A DNA stretch of 64,000 nucleotides, taken from the NCBI GenBank assembly GCA_947494035.1, contig CANLTN010000007.1, positions 1-64,000 on the forward strand. The letters are read 5' to 3'. Numbering within the stretch: position 1 is the first letter of the stretch; each line of letters opens with the position of its first letter. Of the stretch, positions 52,892 to 61,124 are shown piece by piece. The notes below the pieces were generated by a model. That model saw only the letters and a list, made by a program, of their open reading frames with translations, was not told the origin of the DNA and searched no databases. This stretch comes from Pseudovibrio sp947494035. GTDB lineage: Bacteria > Pseudomonadota > Alphaproteobacteria > Rhizobiales > Stappiaceae. Position numbers and translations under genes: made by a program.

Positions 52892-52933
52892 GCCCAACCC
52901 AACCAAACCCAACCAAAGCAAACCAACAAGAAC
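52892..52933 (+). repeat. Short imperfect tandem repeat of CCAAC/CCAAA units
   Basis: A purine-pyrimidine biased run of CCCAACC, CAACCAAA and related units repeats about six times. It is low-complexity DNA without coding signal, between the palindromic repeat and repeat copy B. Confidence 0.55.
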
Positions 52934-52997
52934 CTCAATGACGTCATGCCGCACAAGCGCAGCGCGATGCGGTATCCAGAGCCAGCAATGCAGGCAT

Positions 52998-53102
52998 TAG
53001 AGCGTATTCCCGAAAAGTGGGTCCGGTTTTTGGAGAAGAATACGCGTGAAAATATACGCTTAGAGCTTACTGTGTGAATTCATATGAACGCAACATGCTC
53101 TA
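52998..53102 (-). repeat. 105-bp palindromic intergenic repeat, copy B (inverted)
   Basis: The reverse complement starts TAGAGCATGTTGCGTTCATA and ends CTTTTCGGGAATACGCTCTA, matching copies A and C over the full 105 bases. The element ends in TAGAGC/GCTCTA terminal inverted repeats. It sits between repeat modules W and X. Confidence 0.87.
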
Positions 53103-53166
53103 GAAGTCTTCGCCCTGACCCTAAACCACATTTCGTTTGAGCAGGAAGACTGCTCCTTCCCGCCAA

Positions 53167-53313
53167 AAACTTATCCCCTCACTCTGAGATGTGCTCATAC
53201 TAAACCCATGCCTACGTAACGGGCTTGCTGGTGGACCGTCCGTCAGTTGGTCGTAGGCTGGATGGGGCTACTGTGGAAGGTAACGTATTTCGCAGCAGGT
53301 CCGTGGAGGTTGC
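53167..53313 (+). repeat. Structured repeat module 1, copy X
   Basis: Second copy of the module at 52704-52850, in direct orientation. The GCCTACG ... CGTAGGC arms pair perfectly here. Unlike copy W it continues directly into module 2 at its right end. Confidence 0.75.
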
Positions 53314-53576
53314 CCAAACGCCATGAGTGTTGGGGCGGGAGGATGCGCGGCCAAACCAAAGGGCGTCAGCACTAACGACACTTCTCTACGAGAAATGTCG
53401 TTTACAGCGTCTTTTGGAGCTTGACCATAGCCTCCTACAAAAACGTCCGGGCAAGGCGACAGCTGATGCCGAAGAAACTAATTTAATCAAGTAGCGCAGG
53501 CATTGCCTGCTCGCCTTGCTCACCCCGTTTCTCGGGAAACTCAGGTGCAACACTGCATGGATGCCATGTGGTGCTA
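53287..53576 (+). repeat. Long repeat module 2, copy X
   Basis: About 290 bases that recur in inverted orientation at 63706-64000. Long exact blocks are shared, such as CCAAACGCCATGAGTGTTGG, CATAGCCTCCTACAAAAACG and GCCGAAGAAACTAATTTAA. One internal segment of about 37 bases after GGGCGTCAGCACT differs fully; here it forms an AACGACA/TGTCGTT hairpin. The module ends 65 bases before the GNAT gene start. Confidence 0.82.
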
Positions 53577-53640
53577 TTCGTGTTTGCTGGACACTTTGGG
53601 CAGTGCCTATGCTAGATTTCTACCAGAAGATGGGGGGAAT

Positions 53641-54090
53641 ATGCAGGGGGGTGAGATCAGAGCAGCGCGGTATGACGAACTGCCGGAAGTTGCACGCATG
53701 TATCGGCAGTCACGGGATCACTGCCTTTCGTTTTTGCCAAAACTGCATACACCGGAAGAAGACCTTTGGTTTTTTCAGAATATTGTTTTTCAGAGCAATG
53801 AACTGACAATAGTCATAGGCGATGAGCAAATCATCGGTATGATGGCCACCAACGATGACTGGATAGAACAGCTTTATCTGGACCCGCAACATCTGCGGAA
53901 AGGCATTGGCTCCAAGCTCCTGGAGCTGGCAAAAGCTCAATCATCCGGGACTCTGAAGCTTATGTGCTTTGTTGAGAATAGGGATGCCAGAGTATTTTAC
54001 GAAGCGCATGGCTTTAAGGAAGTGAAGCGGACAAGCGGTTCAGAGAATGAAGAAGGCGCGCCGGATATTTTGTATGAGTGGCAGGGTTAG
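53641..54090 (+). CDS. GNAT family N-acetyltransferase
   Basis: About 149 residues from the ATG at 53641, with GGGGGG-type purine-rich sequence upstream. The open frame runs back to 53503, but those residues are encoded by the repeat and are not part of the family. IRAARYDELPEVARMYRQS starts the fold, LYLDPQHLRKGIGSKLLELA is the acetyl-CoA loop, and NRDARVFYEAHGFKEVKR the final block. The substrate is unknown. Repeat module 2 lies immediately upstream in the same orientation. Confidence 0.85.
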   Translation: MQGGEIRAARYDELPEVARMYRQSRDHCLSFLPKLHTPEEDLWFFQNIVFQSNELTIVIGDEQIIGMMATNDDWIEQLYLDPQHLRKGIGSKLLELAKAQSSGTLKLMCFVENRDARVFYEAHGFKEVKRTSGSENEEGAPDILYEWQG

Positions 54091-54231
54091 CCTGCTCTGC
54101 AAGATTGATGGTTCCGTGTGTTGGTCCATGGCGGAAGCTGCATAATACCCCTAAATATCAGGGGGCATATACGGTGAGTTCCGTCTAGCACAGCATGACT
54201 CTGAGTGGCATTGTTTGACGTAGATGTACTC

Positions 54232-54336
54232 TAGAGCCTGTTGCGTTCATATGCATTCACGCACCAAGCTCCAACTCTATATTTTCATGCGTGTTCCTGT
54301 CCGAAAATCGGAACCACTTTTCGGGAATACGCTCCA
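54232..54336 (+). repeat. 105-bp palindromic intergenic repeat, copy C
   Basis: TAGAGCCTGTTGCGTTCATA at the left and CTTTTCGGGAATACGCTCCA at the right match copies A and B. It ends 28 bases before the tenA start, so like copy A it lies directly before a gene on the same strand. Confidence 0.87.
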
Positions 54337-54363
54337 GGACAATGTGTTGGGAGGCACACGAGA

Positions 54364-55056
54364 ATGCTGAACACTGCAAGTTATGCCAATTACAAGCTCA
54401 CTCATACGGATGAGACCTTCACGGATTGGCTTGTGAAATCTGCGGGGCCGAAGTGGCACAAGGCAATCAGTCATCCGTTTACGAGTGCGATTGGCGATGA
54501 CACGGTGAGCGCTGAATCCGTTAAACGCTATATGCTGGAGGATTATCACTATATCCAGGATCTTGCGTCTGCTCTTGGTTTTCTCATTGCCAAAGCGCCT
54601 ACAATGGCTGCCAAGGCGCGCCTTTCCGAATTTGCGCATAACCTGACTGCCAATGAACTTGATTTCTTCCAGCGGACTTTCAAGGAGTTGGGTGTTGATC
54701 CCGAGGTCTACGAGAACTTCGAGCCAAGCAGCGTTACCCGCGCGATTGGTGCCATGTTGCTATCGACCGCTGGTAAGGGCCACTACATTGATGGCATGAC
54801 GACACTGCTTGCTTCTGAATGGGTTTACCGTGAGTGGGGGCTTCGTGAAGGTTCCAAGCCTCAGCCTAAACGGGCCTATCTTGCTGAATGGGTCGGGTTT
54901 CTGGCATGTGACGAGTTTGGCGAGTTCATCGACTGGCTCAAGCATGAAGTGAATGTGCACGGAGCAGAAGAGAGGATGCAGCGCCAGAGCGAAATATCGG
55001 AGAGCTTTACTCATATGTGTGAGTTGGAGGCGGATTTCTTCGACATGGTGAGCTGA
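54364..55056 (+). CDS. TenA family protein (TenA_E-like, no catalytic Cys)
   Basis: About 230 residues from the ATG at 54364, with TGGGAGG 11 bases upstream; the longer open frame to 54241 runs through repeat copy C. The all-helical TenA/THI-4 fold is seen as HPFTSAIGDDTVSAESVKRYMLEDYHYIQDLA and the second-half TLLASEWVYREWG. Thiaminase II-type TenA has a Cys in the LLPCYW block; here it is LLASEW (Ser151, Glu152), so the protein belongs with Cys-less, TenA_E-like forms that salvage amino-HMP or related thiamine breakdown products. No thi gene or TPP riboswitch is near. Confidence 0.82.
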   Translation: MLNTASYANYKLTHTDETFTDWLVKSAGPKWHKAISHPFTSAIGDDTVSAESVKRYMLEDYHYIQDLASALGFLIAKAPTMAAKARLSEFAHNLTANELDFFQRTFKELGVDPEVYENFEPSSVTRAIGAMLLSTAGKGHYIDGMTTLLASEWVYREWGLREGSKPQPKRAYLAEWVGFLACDEFGEFIDWLKHEVNVHGAEERMQRQSEISESFTHMCELEADFFDMVS

Positions 55057-55080
55057 TCAACAGGCCTCAACTTGGGCGCG

Positions 55081-55114
55081 AAATGCTCTCTGTTTTGCGG
55101 GGAGCATTTTTTTT
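55081..55114 (+). terminator. Rho-independent terminator of the TenA gene
   Basis: AAATGCTC pairs with GAGCATTT, with further G-U/G-C pairs towards the loop, and runs into eight T residues. It begins 25 bases after the stop. Confidence 0.85.
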
Positions 55115-55425
55115 CAGTTTGGTGAGTCGCGAGCCAGACCTTTGGCCTAAAAACAGGGGCAAGTACACGTTTGCGCTGTATCTGCGCAGTGATTTTACTT
55201 GATAATTGAAGGAGCGCGCAAACCGTTCCTAAATGAGATTTTGTTAAGTTGGCCATTCTCGGAAGTATTTTTTATGCGTATTGTGTTTTTTGATGGTAAT
55301 TTCTAATAGCGACTACTTTTGGTAGTTTATCTGACTTAAATCGGCTTTTTGACCGCTTGATTGTAGAAAATTTTCCTCATTCTGGTAAAACACGCTCAAT
55401 AAAGAAATACGAATAAGGAATAGAT
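55115..55425 (+). promoter_or_regulatory. Upstream region of the amino-acid ABC operon
   Basis: About 310 bases, AT-rich from 55250 on, with no supported gene. A TTGACC near 55352 could be a -35 element but no convincing -10 follows. AATAAGGAAT just before 55426 is the ribosome site of the first gene. Confidence 0.4.
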
Positions 55426-56172
55426 ATGTTCTCTCGTTCTACTGTTGCTGCCCTTGCCCTTCTGGTGGCTGTTCCTGCTCAGGCTGAAACAATCCGCGTG
55501 GGCATGTCTGGTGGTTATTTCCCATTCACTTTCGTCCAGCAGGATGTTCTGCAGGGCTTTGAAGTTGACGTTGCCCGTGCGATTGCAGAGCAGACTGGTG
55601 ACGATGTTGAATTCGTGACCATGAGCTTCTCCGGTTTGGTTGGTGCTTTGGAAGCACGCCGCATTGACACTATTGCAAACCAGATCACCATTACTCCTGA
55701 GCGTGAAGCGAAGTACACCTTTACCCAGCCATACGTTTTTGATGGTGCACAGGTTGTAGTTAAGGCCGGTAATGAGGAAATTACTGGTGTTGAAGACCTG
55801 AAGGGTAAAAGCGTTGCGGTCGACCTCGGTTCTAACTATGAAGACCTGATGCGCGAGCTGCCGTACGCTGATGAGATTGACATCCGTACCTACGAAGGCA
55901 ATGTGGCTCAGGATACTGCACTTGGCCGCGTTGATGCATTTGTCATGGACCGTGTGAGTGCTTCTCAGCTGATCAAAGAAACTCCATTGCCGCTGGCGCT
56001 GGCTGGTTCTCCGTTCTCCGAGATCCGTAATGCAATGCCGTTCCGTAGTGATGAAGAAGGTAAAGCTTTGGCTGCTAAGGTGGATGCTGCTATCACTGAG
56101 CTGAAGGCTTCTGGCAAGCTTGCCGAGATCTCCGACAAGTGGTTTGGTGCGGACATCACTAAAGCTGACTAA
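55426..56172 (+). CDS. Polar amino-acid ABC transporter substrate-binding protein
   Basis: A 248-residue periplasmic protein with a signal peptide (MFSRSTVAALALLVAVPAQA, cleavage at residue 20). The mature start ETIRVGMSGGYFPFTF and GFEVDVARAIAEQTGDDVEFV are the SBP family 3 signature, and ITITPEREAKYTFTQPYVF holds the conserved ligand residues. It binds a polar amino acid, perhaps cystine, glutamine or arginine. The permease gene begins 37 bases after its stop. Confidence 0.9.
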   Translation: MFSRSTVAALALLVAVPAQAETIRVGMSGGYFPFTFVQQDVLQGFEVDVARAIAEQTGDDVEFVTMSFSGLVGALEARRIDTIANQITITPEREAKYTFTQPYVFDGAQVVVKAGNEEITGVEDLKGKSVAVDLGSNYEDLMRELPYADEIDIRTYEGNVAQDTALGRVDAFVMDRVSASQLIKETPLPLALAGSPFSEIRNAMPFRSDEEGKALAAKVDAAITELKASGKLAEISDKWFGADITKAD

Positions 56173-56209
56173 GCCGTCTGTTTTTAAATAACTATAATAA
56201 GACCTGAGT

Positions 56210-56884
56210 ATGCACGCCTTAAATCTGGATTATATGCTTGGCCTTGTGCCAGTCCTCTTAAAATACCTGCCCCTAACTTTGGGTATGGCAAGTTTGTCCA
56301 TGATTCTGGCGCTCATACTTGCATCGCTCTTTGCGATTATCCGTGTGGTTCGCTTTCCTGTTCTGGATGCGGCCACGCGGCTCTTTATCAGCTTCTTCCG
56401 CGGAACACCGCTGCTGGTGCAGCTGTTTCTGTTTTACTACGGGCTGCCGCAGCTGTTTTCGTTTCTCACCGCGATTGACGGGGTTACGGCGGCGATTATT
56501 GGTCTGACGCTGCACTTTTCCGCCTATATGGCAGAGAGTATCCGTGCTGCGATCCTCGGCGTCGACCGCAGCCAGTGGGAAGCGGCGAAGTCGATCGGGA
56601 TGTCTACCAGCCAGATGATGCGCCGGATCATTCTGCCGCAAGCTTCACGTGTTGCTGCGCCAACTCTGATCAACTACTTCATTGACCTAATCAAGAGCAC
56701 CAGTCTGGCCTTTACATTGGGTGTTACCGAGTTGATGGGGGCTGCGCAGAAAGAAGCTGCGGGAAGCTTCCTGTACTTCGAGACATTTATTGTGGTTGCG
56801 GTGATCTATTGGGCGGTTGTCGAGAGCCTCGCTTTCATCCAGATCCGTATTGAAAAACAACTCTCAAAGGCTGTTTCCAGATGA
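56210..56884 (+). CDS. Polar amino-acid ABC transporter permease
   Basis: A 224-residue HisM/GlnP-type permease with five hydrophobic segments. FFRGTPLLVQLFLFYYGLPQ is the family signature after helix 2, and the EAA loop reads QWEAAKSIGMSTSQMMRRIILPQA. It forms the membrane channel as a homodimer, since only one permease gene is present. The ATPase gene overlaps its stop by four bases (ATGA). Confidence 0.92.
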   Translation: MHALNLDYMLGLVPVLLKYLPLTLGMASLSMILALILASLFAIIRVVRFPVLDAATRLFISFFRGTPLLVQLFLFYYGLPQLFSFLTAIDGVTAAIIGLTLHFSAYMAESIRAAILGVDRSQWEAAKSIGMSTSQMMRRIILPQASRVAAPTLINYFIDLIKSTSLAFTLGVTELMGAAQKEAAGSFLYFETFIVVAVIYWAVVESLAFIQIRIEKQLSKAVSR

Positions 56885-57612
56885 TCCAGATCCGCGGGCT
56901 CACAAAAATCTATAATGGTGTTCCTGTGTTGAACGGGATCGACCTGGATATTGAAAAAGGCGAACGTATCGCCATTATCGGACCTTCCGGAACGGGCAAG
57001 TCCACCCTGCTGCGGTGCATCAACTTTCTTGAGACGCCTGAAAAGGGCGAGTACATCCTTGATGGCAAATCCATCGATGTGCAAAAGGCAAATGCAGCGC
57101 AGATCAAAGAGATGCGCTTGAGAACGGCCTTTATCTTTCAGAACTATGCGCTGTTTGCCAACAAGACTGCCCGCGAGAACATTGCTGAAGGGCTGATTAC
57201 CGTTCGCGGTGAGCCCAAAGAGGCTGCGTTTGAGCGTTCGGATGAGATCCTGCGGGATATCGGGATGGCAGATAAAGCTAATGCTTATCCGGCTTCCCTC
57301 TCGGGTGGTCAGCAGCAGCGTGTTGGTATTGGCCGCGCTATGGCCAGTGACGCAGAGCTAATGCTGGTTGATGAACCGACCTCAGCACTTGATCCTGAGT
57401 GGGTGGATGAAGTGCTGCAGTTGCTGACACGGGTTGCTCAGGCTCATCAGACCATGCTGATCGTGACCCATGAAATGGCGTTTGCAAAAGAGATTGCCGA
57501 CCGCGTTCTGTTCATGGAAGGTGGCCGGATCGTTGAGCAGGGCCCGCCTGAGAAGATCTTTACCAGTCCGGATGACCCTAGGACCCGTAGCTTCCTGCGC
57601 AAGGTTCTATAA
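56881..57612 (+). CDS. Polar amino-acid ABC transporter ATPase
   Basis: A 243-residue ABC ATPase of the GlnQ type with Walker A GPSGTGKS (about 38-45), signature LSGGQQQR, Walker B LMLVDEPTSALDPEW and the switch His in IVTHEMAFAKEIADRVLFM. It powers import of the amino acid bound by the first gene product. The four-base overlap with the permease gene couples their translation. A bidirectional terminator follows. Confidence 0.93.
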   Translation: MIQIRGLTKIYNGVPVLNGIDLDIEKGERIAIIGPSGTGKSTLLRCINFLETPEKGEYILDGKSIDVQKANAAQIKEMRLRTAFIFQNYALFANKTARENIAEGLITVRGEPKEAAFERSDEILRDIGMADKANAYPASLSGGQQQRVGIGRAMASDAELMLVDEPTSALDPEWVDEVLQLLTRVAQAHQTMLIVTHEMAFAKEIADRVLFMEGGRIVEQGPPEKIFTSPDDPRTRSFLRKVL

Positions 57613-57619
57613 CAAAATC

Positions 57620-57658
57620 CGAAAGCGGTACCCATTGATGGAGGTACCGCTTTTCATT
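57620..57658. terminator. Bidirectional terminator between convergent genes
   Basis: AAAGCGGTACC (57622-57632) pairs perfectly with GGTACCGCTTT (57643-57653) around a ten-base loop. It lies between the ABC ATPase gene and the convergent dehydratase gene and touches the stop of the latter. Confidence 0.88.
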
Positions 57659-58608
57659 TATCGGCCTGTCAGGGCATCATTAACCTGTATGAGTTCCGCA
57701 TTACCACCACAGAGAAGAACGCCGACGCGCTCACCTTCTGCAGGCTTGTAAGCACCAGAAATGAGTGCTGCCAATGCAGTTGCACCGCCGGGTTCCACAA
57801 CAAGCTGCATCTCTCTCCAGAGGCAACGTTGTGCGGCTAGAATTGCGGCGTCTTCTACCAGAACGGATTGTGCAATGTGCTTGCTTGCCACCTCAAAGGG
57901 GTAAGTGCCGCACCGCTTTGCACCAAGTGCGTTGGCGGCTATGCTGTCGAGCTCAACATCTACCGGTTCTCCTGCCTTGAGAGCTGCATGCATAGAGCAT
58001 GAGCCAATTGGCTCGACTGCAACTATCTTGGTTGGGGTGTTGGCGTAGTAACTTGCAATGCCTGCCGCAAGACCGCCGCCGCCAACAGCAACGAGGATGG
58101 TATCCAGATCAGGGCTTTGCTCTGCCCATTCCAGCGCAACTGTGCCTTGACCATTGATTGTATCAATTGCGTCATAGGGGTGAATATCAATTGCACCGGT
58201 CTGTTTTTGGTATTGGGCACAAAGGGCTGCAGCATCTGCATAAGTTGCGCCTTCAATATGGAGATCAGCCCCAAAGCTGCGGATCTTGTCGACCTTTGCA
58301 GCGTTAGAGATCTCTGGCACAAAGATCTTGGCAGTGAGACCGAGTGCATGAGCTGCGCAGGCGACTGCAGCACCGTGGTTTCCGCCGGAAGCTGCGGTAA
58401 CTCCAGCCTCGGGAATAGGGCTGTTCAGTAGAGAATTAAAAGCTCCGCGTGCTTTGAAAGAGCCGGAGTATTGGAGGTGTTCCAGTTTCAAGGAAATGTT
58501 GTATTTCAGGCCGAAGGTCCCGTTACCACTCACAATACACGGGGTCTTGCGAATGTATTTCTGGATTCGTTCGTGGGCGGTTTCAACTTGTTGCTTGGAT
58601 ATGTGCAC
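57658..58608 (-). CDS. PLP-dependent threonine/serine dehydratase family protein
   Basis: A 316-residue fold-type II PLP enzyme. The Schiff-base Lys is K52 in SGSFKARGA, the phosphate loop is VAVGGGGLAAG, and SGGNHGAAVA is the substrate loop. The size, without an ACT domain, fits catabolic or biosynthetic-like threonine dehydratases and serine/threo-hydroxyaspartate dehydratases. The exact substrate is open. It is followed in the same direction (upstream in coordinates 58683-59855) by an M20 hydrolase gene, 74 bases apart, so the two likely form an operon for amino-acid breakdown. Confidence 0.85.
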   Translation of the reverse strand: MHISKQQVETAHERIQKYIRKTPCIVSGNGTFGLKYNISLKLEHLQYSGSFKARGAFNSLLNSPIPEAGVTAASGGNHGAAVACAAHALGLTAKIFVPEISNAAKVDKIRSFGADLHIEGATYADAAALCAQYQKQTGAIDIHPYDAIDTINGQGTVALEWAEQSPDLDTILVAVGGGGLAAGIASYYANTPTKIVAVEPIGSCSMHAALKAGEPVDVELDSIAANALGAKRCGTYPFEVASKHIAQSVLVEDAAILAAQRCLWREMQLVVEPGGATALAALISGAYKPAEGERVGVLLCGGNAELIQVNDALTGR

Positions 58609-58682
58609 GGGAATGGCCTAAGTTCTTTTTGATATTAGGAGCCTCGGAAAACCCCGAGGCTCTGTAAATTGTGGCAGTCGCC

Positions 58683-59855
58683 TTAAGTTGCGGGCAATGC
58701 GGTTTCAACCAGTTTGATAAAGTAGGAACATCCATATGGAATGGCTTCATCGTTGAAGTCATATTTGGGGTGATGCAGACCTGCGGTGTCGCCGTTTCCG
58801 ATGAATATGAAAGCTCCAGGCTTCTCTTCCAGGTAATAGGCAAAGTCTTCTCCGCCCATGGTTGGGGCGATGTTTTCATTAACTTTATCTGCACTACCTG
58901 CAATTTCAGCAGCGATCTGGGTTGCGAACTTGGTCTGCTCCGGATGGTTTGATGTTGTTGGATAGCCATCTTTGAATTCGAAGTCGACGTCTGCGCCGTT
59001 TGCTGCACAAATGCCTTCAACAACCTGCTTCACACGCTCAGCCGCTTGCTTGCGAACATCCGGATCCAGAGTGCGGATAGTACCGCCGAGTTTTGCAGTA
59101 CCGGGAATGATGTTGTAGGCGGTGCCTGCCTGGAAAAAGGTCACGGAAACTACAATGGATTGCAGCGGGTCAATATTGCGGGAAGCAATGGACTGTAGGG
59201 CGGATACAATCTGAGACCCGATGACAACCGGATCGATTGTGCTGTGTGGGTAGGCTGCGTGACCGCCAACACCTTTTACGGTGATGGTGAATTCGTCAGT
59301 TGATGCCATCAATGGACCCGAGCGGGTCGCAAAGTGTTCAATTGGGGTGCCTGGAAGGTTGTGCAGGCCGTAGATTTCGTCAACGTTCCAGCGTGTGAAC
59401 AAGCCGTCGTCGATCATTGCTTTTGCGCCAGCTCCACCTTCTTCGGCGGGCTGGAAGACGAGAACGACGGTTCCGTCGAAATTGCGGGTTTCAGCAAGGT
59501 ATTTTGCGGTGCCAAGCAACATGGCGGTATGGCCGTCATGACCGCATGCGTGCATGGCGCCTTCGTTTTTGGAAGCGTATTCTTTACCGGTTTCTTCGTT
59601 CATGGGAAGGGCATCCATATCAGCACGAAGTGCGATGGATTTGCCTGCACCACCGTTACGACCTCTGATAACGCCGACTACGCCTGTGCGCCCAACACCT
59701 CTGGTCACGTCATTAACGCCGATTTCAGTCAGGATCTCGGCTACTTTTTCTGAAGTGCGGTGAGTTTCATAAAGAACTTCGGGATATTCGTGAAAATCGC
59801 GGCGCCATGCGGTGATTTCATCATGCATTTCAGCAAGCCGATTGATAGTTGGCAT
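58683..59855 (-). CDS. M20 family amidohydrolase (hippurate hydrolase/amino-acid deacylase type)
   Basis: A 390-residue enzyme with the metal-site motif MHACGHDGHTAMLLG and the later EEGGAGAKAMIDDGLF with catalytic Glu, plus GRNGGAGKSIALRADMDALPM near the N-terminus and the dimer lid VKGVGGHAAYPHSTIDPV. The last metal His is in APTMGGEDFAYYLE-type context. It removes acyl groups from N-acyl amino acids. It is the first gene of a likely operon with the PLP dehydratase and sits opposite the amino-acid ABC importer, so uptake, deacylation and deamination genes are clustered. Confidence 0.9.
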   Translation of the reverse strand: MPTINRLAEMHDEITAWRRDFHEYPEVLYETHRTSEKVAEILTEIGVNDVTRGVGRTGVVGVIRGRNGGAGKSIALRADMDALPMNEETGKEYASKNEGAMHACGHDGHTAMLLGTAKYLAETRNFDGTVVLVFQPAEEGGAGAKAMIDDGLFTRWNVDEIYGLHNLPGTPIEHFATRSGPLMASTDEFTITVKGVGGHAAYPHSTIDPVVIGSQIVSALQSIASRNIDPLQSIVVSVTFFQAGTAYNIIPGTAKLGGTIRTLDPDVRKQAAERVKQVVEGICAANGADVDFEFKDGYPTTSNHPEQTKFATQIAAEIAGSADKVNENIAPTMGGEDFAYYLEEKPGAFIFIGNGDTAGLHHPKYDFNDEAIPYGCSYFIKLVETALPAT

Positions 59856-60094
59856 TAGAGCGCTCCCTCAAAAACTTCGGATTTTTATTGCTATGAAAAA
59901 ATGTGTCTCACTTTGGCCCAGTGCAGTGAAATATTGCAAGAGCAAATCAATCCTAAAAAGGTCGGTTGAGTAAATTTAAATGGACTGCTTGTGGTGTTTG
60001 TTTACCAACTCAGAAACAGTTAGATCACGAGAGGTTATGGCTGTCGTCAGAACACATATTGCGCTTGGTTCAACTTATGTAATAGCGAGGCAGT

Positions 60095-60460
60095 ATGGCG
60101 ATCTATCGGAGCGTTTTTCGGAATGTCACAGAAGAGAAGCAACACTGGATGTTTCTCAATAAAGCCAATCGATATGTCAGCCTGCTGCCAGCTCGTTCTG
60201 AATTTGAAACCGGGCCTTTTGATTTCCGCCGTAATGCCTCAGTAAATCTGCTTGTGAATGGCGGCTTGTACGGTACATCACTACGTTACAATTCGTTGCG
60301 TGACAGCTGGAGCCTTTGGCCTTTGACGAGTGACTTTTCGTTGCAGGTTGAAAAGCGCAGTGTGATTGTCGAATGTGCTTTGACGACGCCCTATACCACT
60401 GATGCCAATGTGGACTCTCTTACTCGGTTTTATGAGGAAATGAGCAGGCCAAGTGGTTGA
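60095..60460 (+). CDS. Hypothetical protein
   Basis: A 121-residue soluble protein with GAGG upstream of the ATG. It contains VTEEKQHWMFLNKANRYVSLLPARSEFETGPFDF and a beta-rich second half (SVNLLVNGGLYGTSLRYN, DFSLQVEKRSVIVECALT). No signal peptide, membrane helix or known family is recognised. It converges on the methyltransferase gene with 16 bases between stops. Confidence 0.5.
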   Translation: MAIYRSVFRNVTEEKQHWMFLNKANRYVSLLPARSEFETGPFDFRRNASVNLLVNGGLYGTSLRYNSLRDSWSLWPLTSDFSLQVEKRSVIVECALTTPYTTDANVDSLTRFYEEMSRPSG

Positions 60461-60476
60461 GCCTTGCTGCCTATGA

Positions 60477-61118
60477 TCACGCAAAGGCGTAGACAGAGGT
60501 CTTTTTTGTTTCGTTATCCTCCAGCTCTCGTTGAACCGGAACCTCGTAGGTTTGCAGGTGTGTGAGCCGTGATGCGGGGAAGTAGGAGCGCTGCGGGTCG
60601 CCAACCAGAACAGGGACTTGGTTTGCATCCAGCCAACTTAATACCCTTGCTGTCATCTCCGGATCATAGAAGACGTCGCCGCAACAGATCAGGTCATATT
60701 GGGTCAGAGAGCTTTCAAGAAGGTCTTGTGTGGTGACTTGAATTGTAACCTGGTTTAGAGCTGCGTTGATAAGTGCAGCGTCTGCAGCAAACAGGTCAAT
60801 GTCAGCAGCGAGAGCTGAGGCCGCGCCAGCTTTCATGGCTGCGATGGCGACGAGACCGGAGCCGCTGGCAAAGTCGAGGATGTGCTTGTCTTTGACGGTT
60901 TCCGGATTATCCAGAATGTAGCGTGCCAGTGCTTGTCCGCCAGCCCAGGCAAATGCCCAGAAGGGCGAGGGGACGCCGAGCTTTTCCAGCTCCTCTTCTC
61001 CCATGCGCCACAGATCAACGCTTTCGTCTGCGAGATGGAGGGAGAGGGACGGCGCATGTGGGACAGGGTGAATGCGTGTCTGTTCCAGAATAAAGCTGCG
61101 CCGATCCCTAATTGTCAT
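60477..61118 (-). CDS. Class I SAM-dependent methyltransferase (ETF-beta lysine methyltransferase-like)
   Basis: A 213-residue methyltransferase. PSPFWAFAWAGGQALARYILD and the SAM site ILDFASGSGLVAIAAMKAGA (motif I) followed by AADID (motif II) and DLICCGDVFYDPEM (motif IV) match the group of protein lysine methyltransferases that includes bacterial ETF-beta and nicotinamide N-methylase-like proteins. The likely substrate is a lysine of the electron-transfer flavoprotein beta subunit, by homology only. It is part of a same-strand cluster with EVE, YciI, gpsA and Nudix genes. Confidence 0.78.
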   Translation of the reverse strand: MTIRDRRSFILEQTRIHPVPHAPSLSLHLADESVDLWRMGEEELEKLGVPSPFWAFAWAGGQALARYILDNPETVKDKHILDFASGSGLVAIAAMKAGAASALAADIDLFAADAALINAALNQVTIQVTTQDLLESSLTQYDLICCGDVFYDPEMTARVLSWLDANQVPVLVGDPQRSYFPASRLTHLQTYEVPVQRELEDNETKKTSVYAFA

Positions 61119-61124
61119 TGCAGA

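Noticed and set aside
53503..53640. Longer start for the GNAT gene at 53641
   Set aside because: The extra 46 codons are encoded by repeat module 2 and do not belong to the GNAT fold; a purine-rich site precedes the internal ATG.
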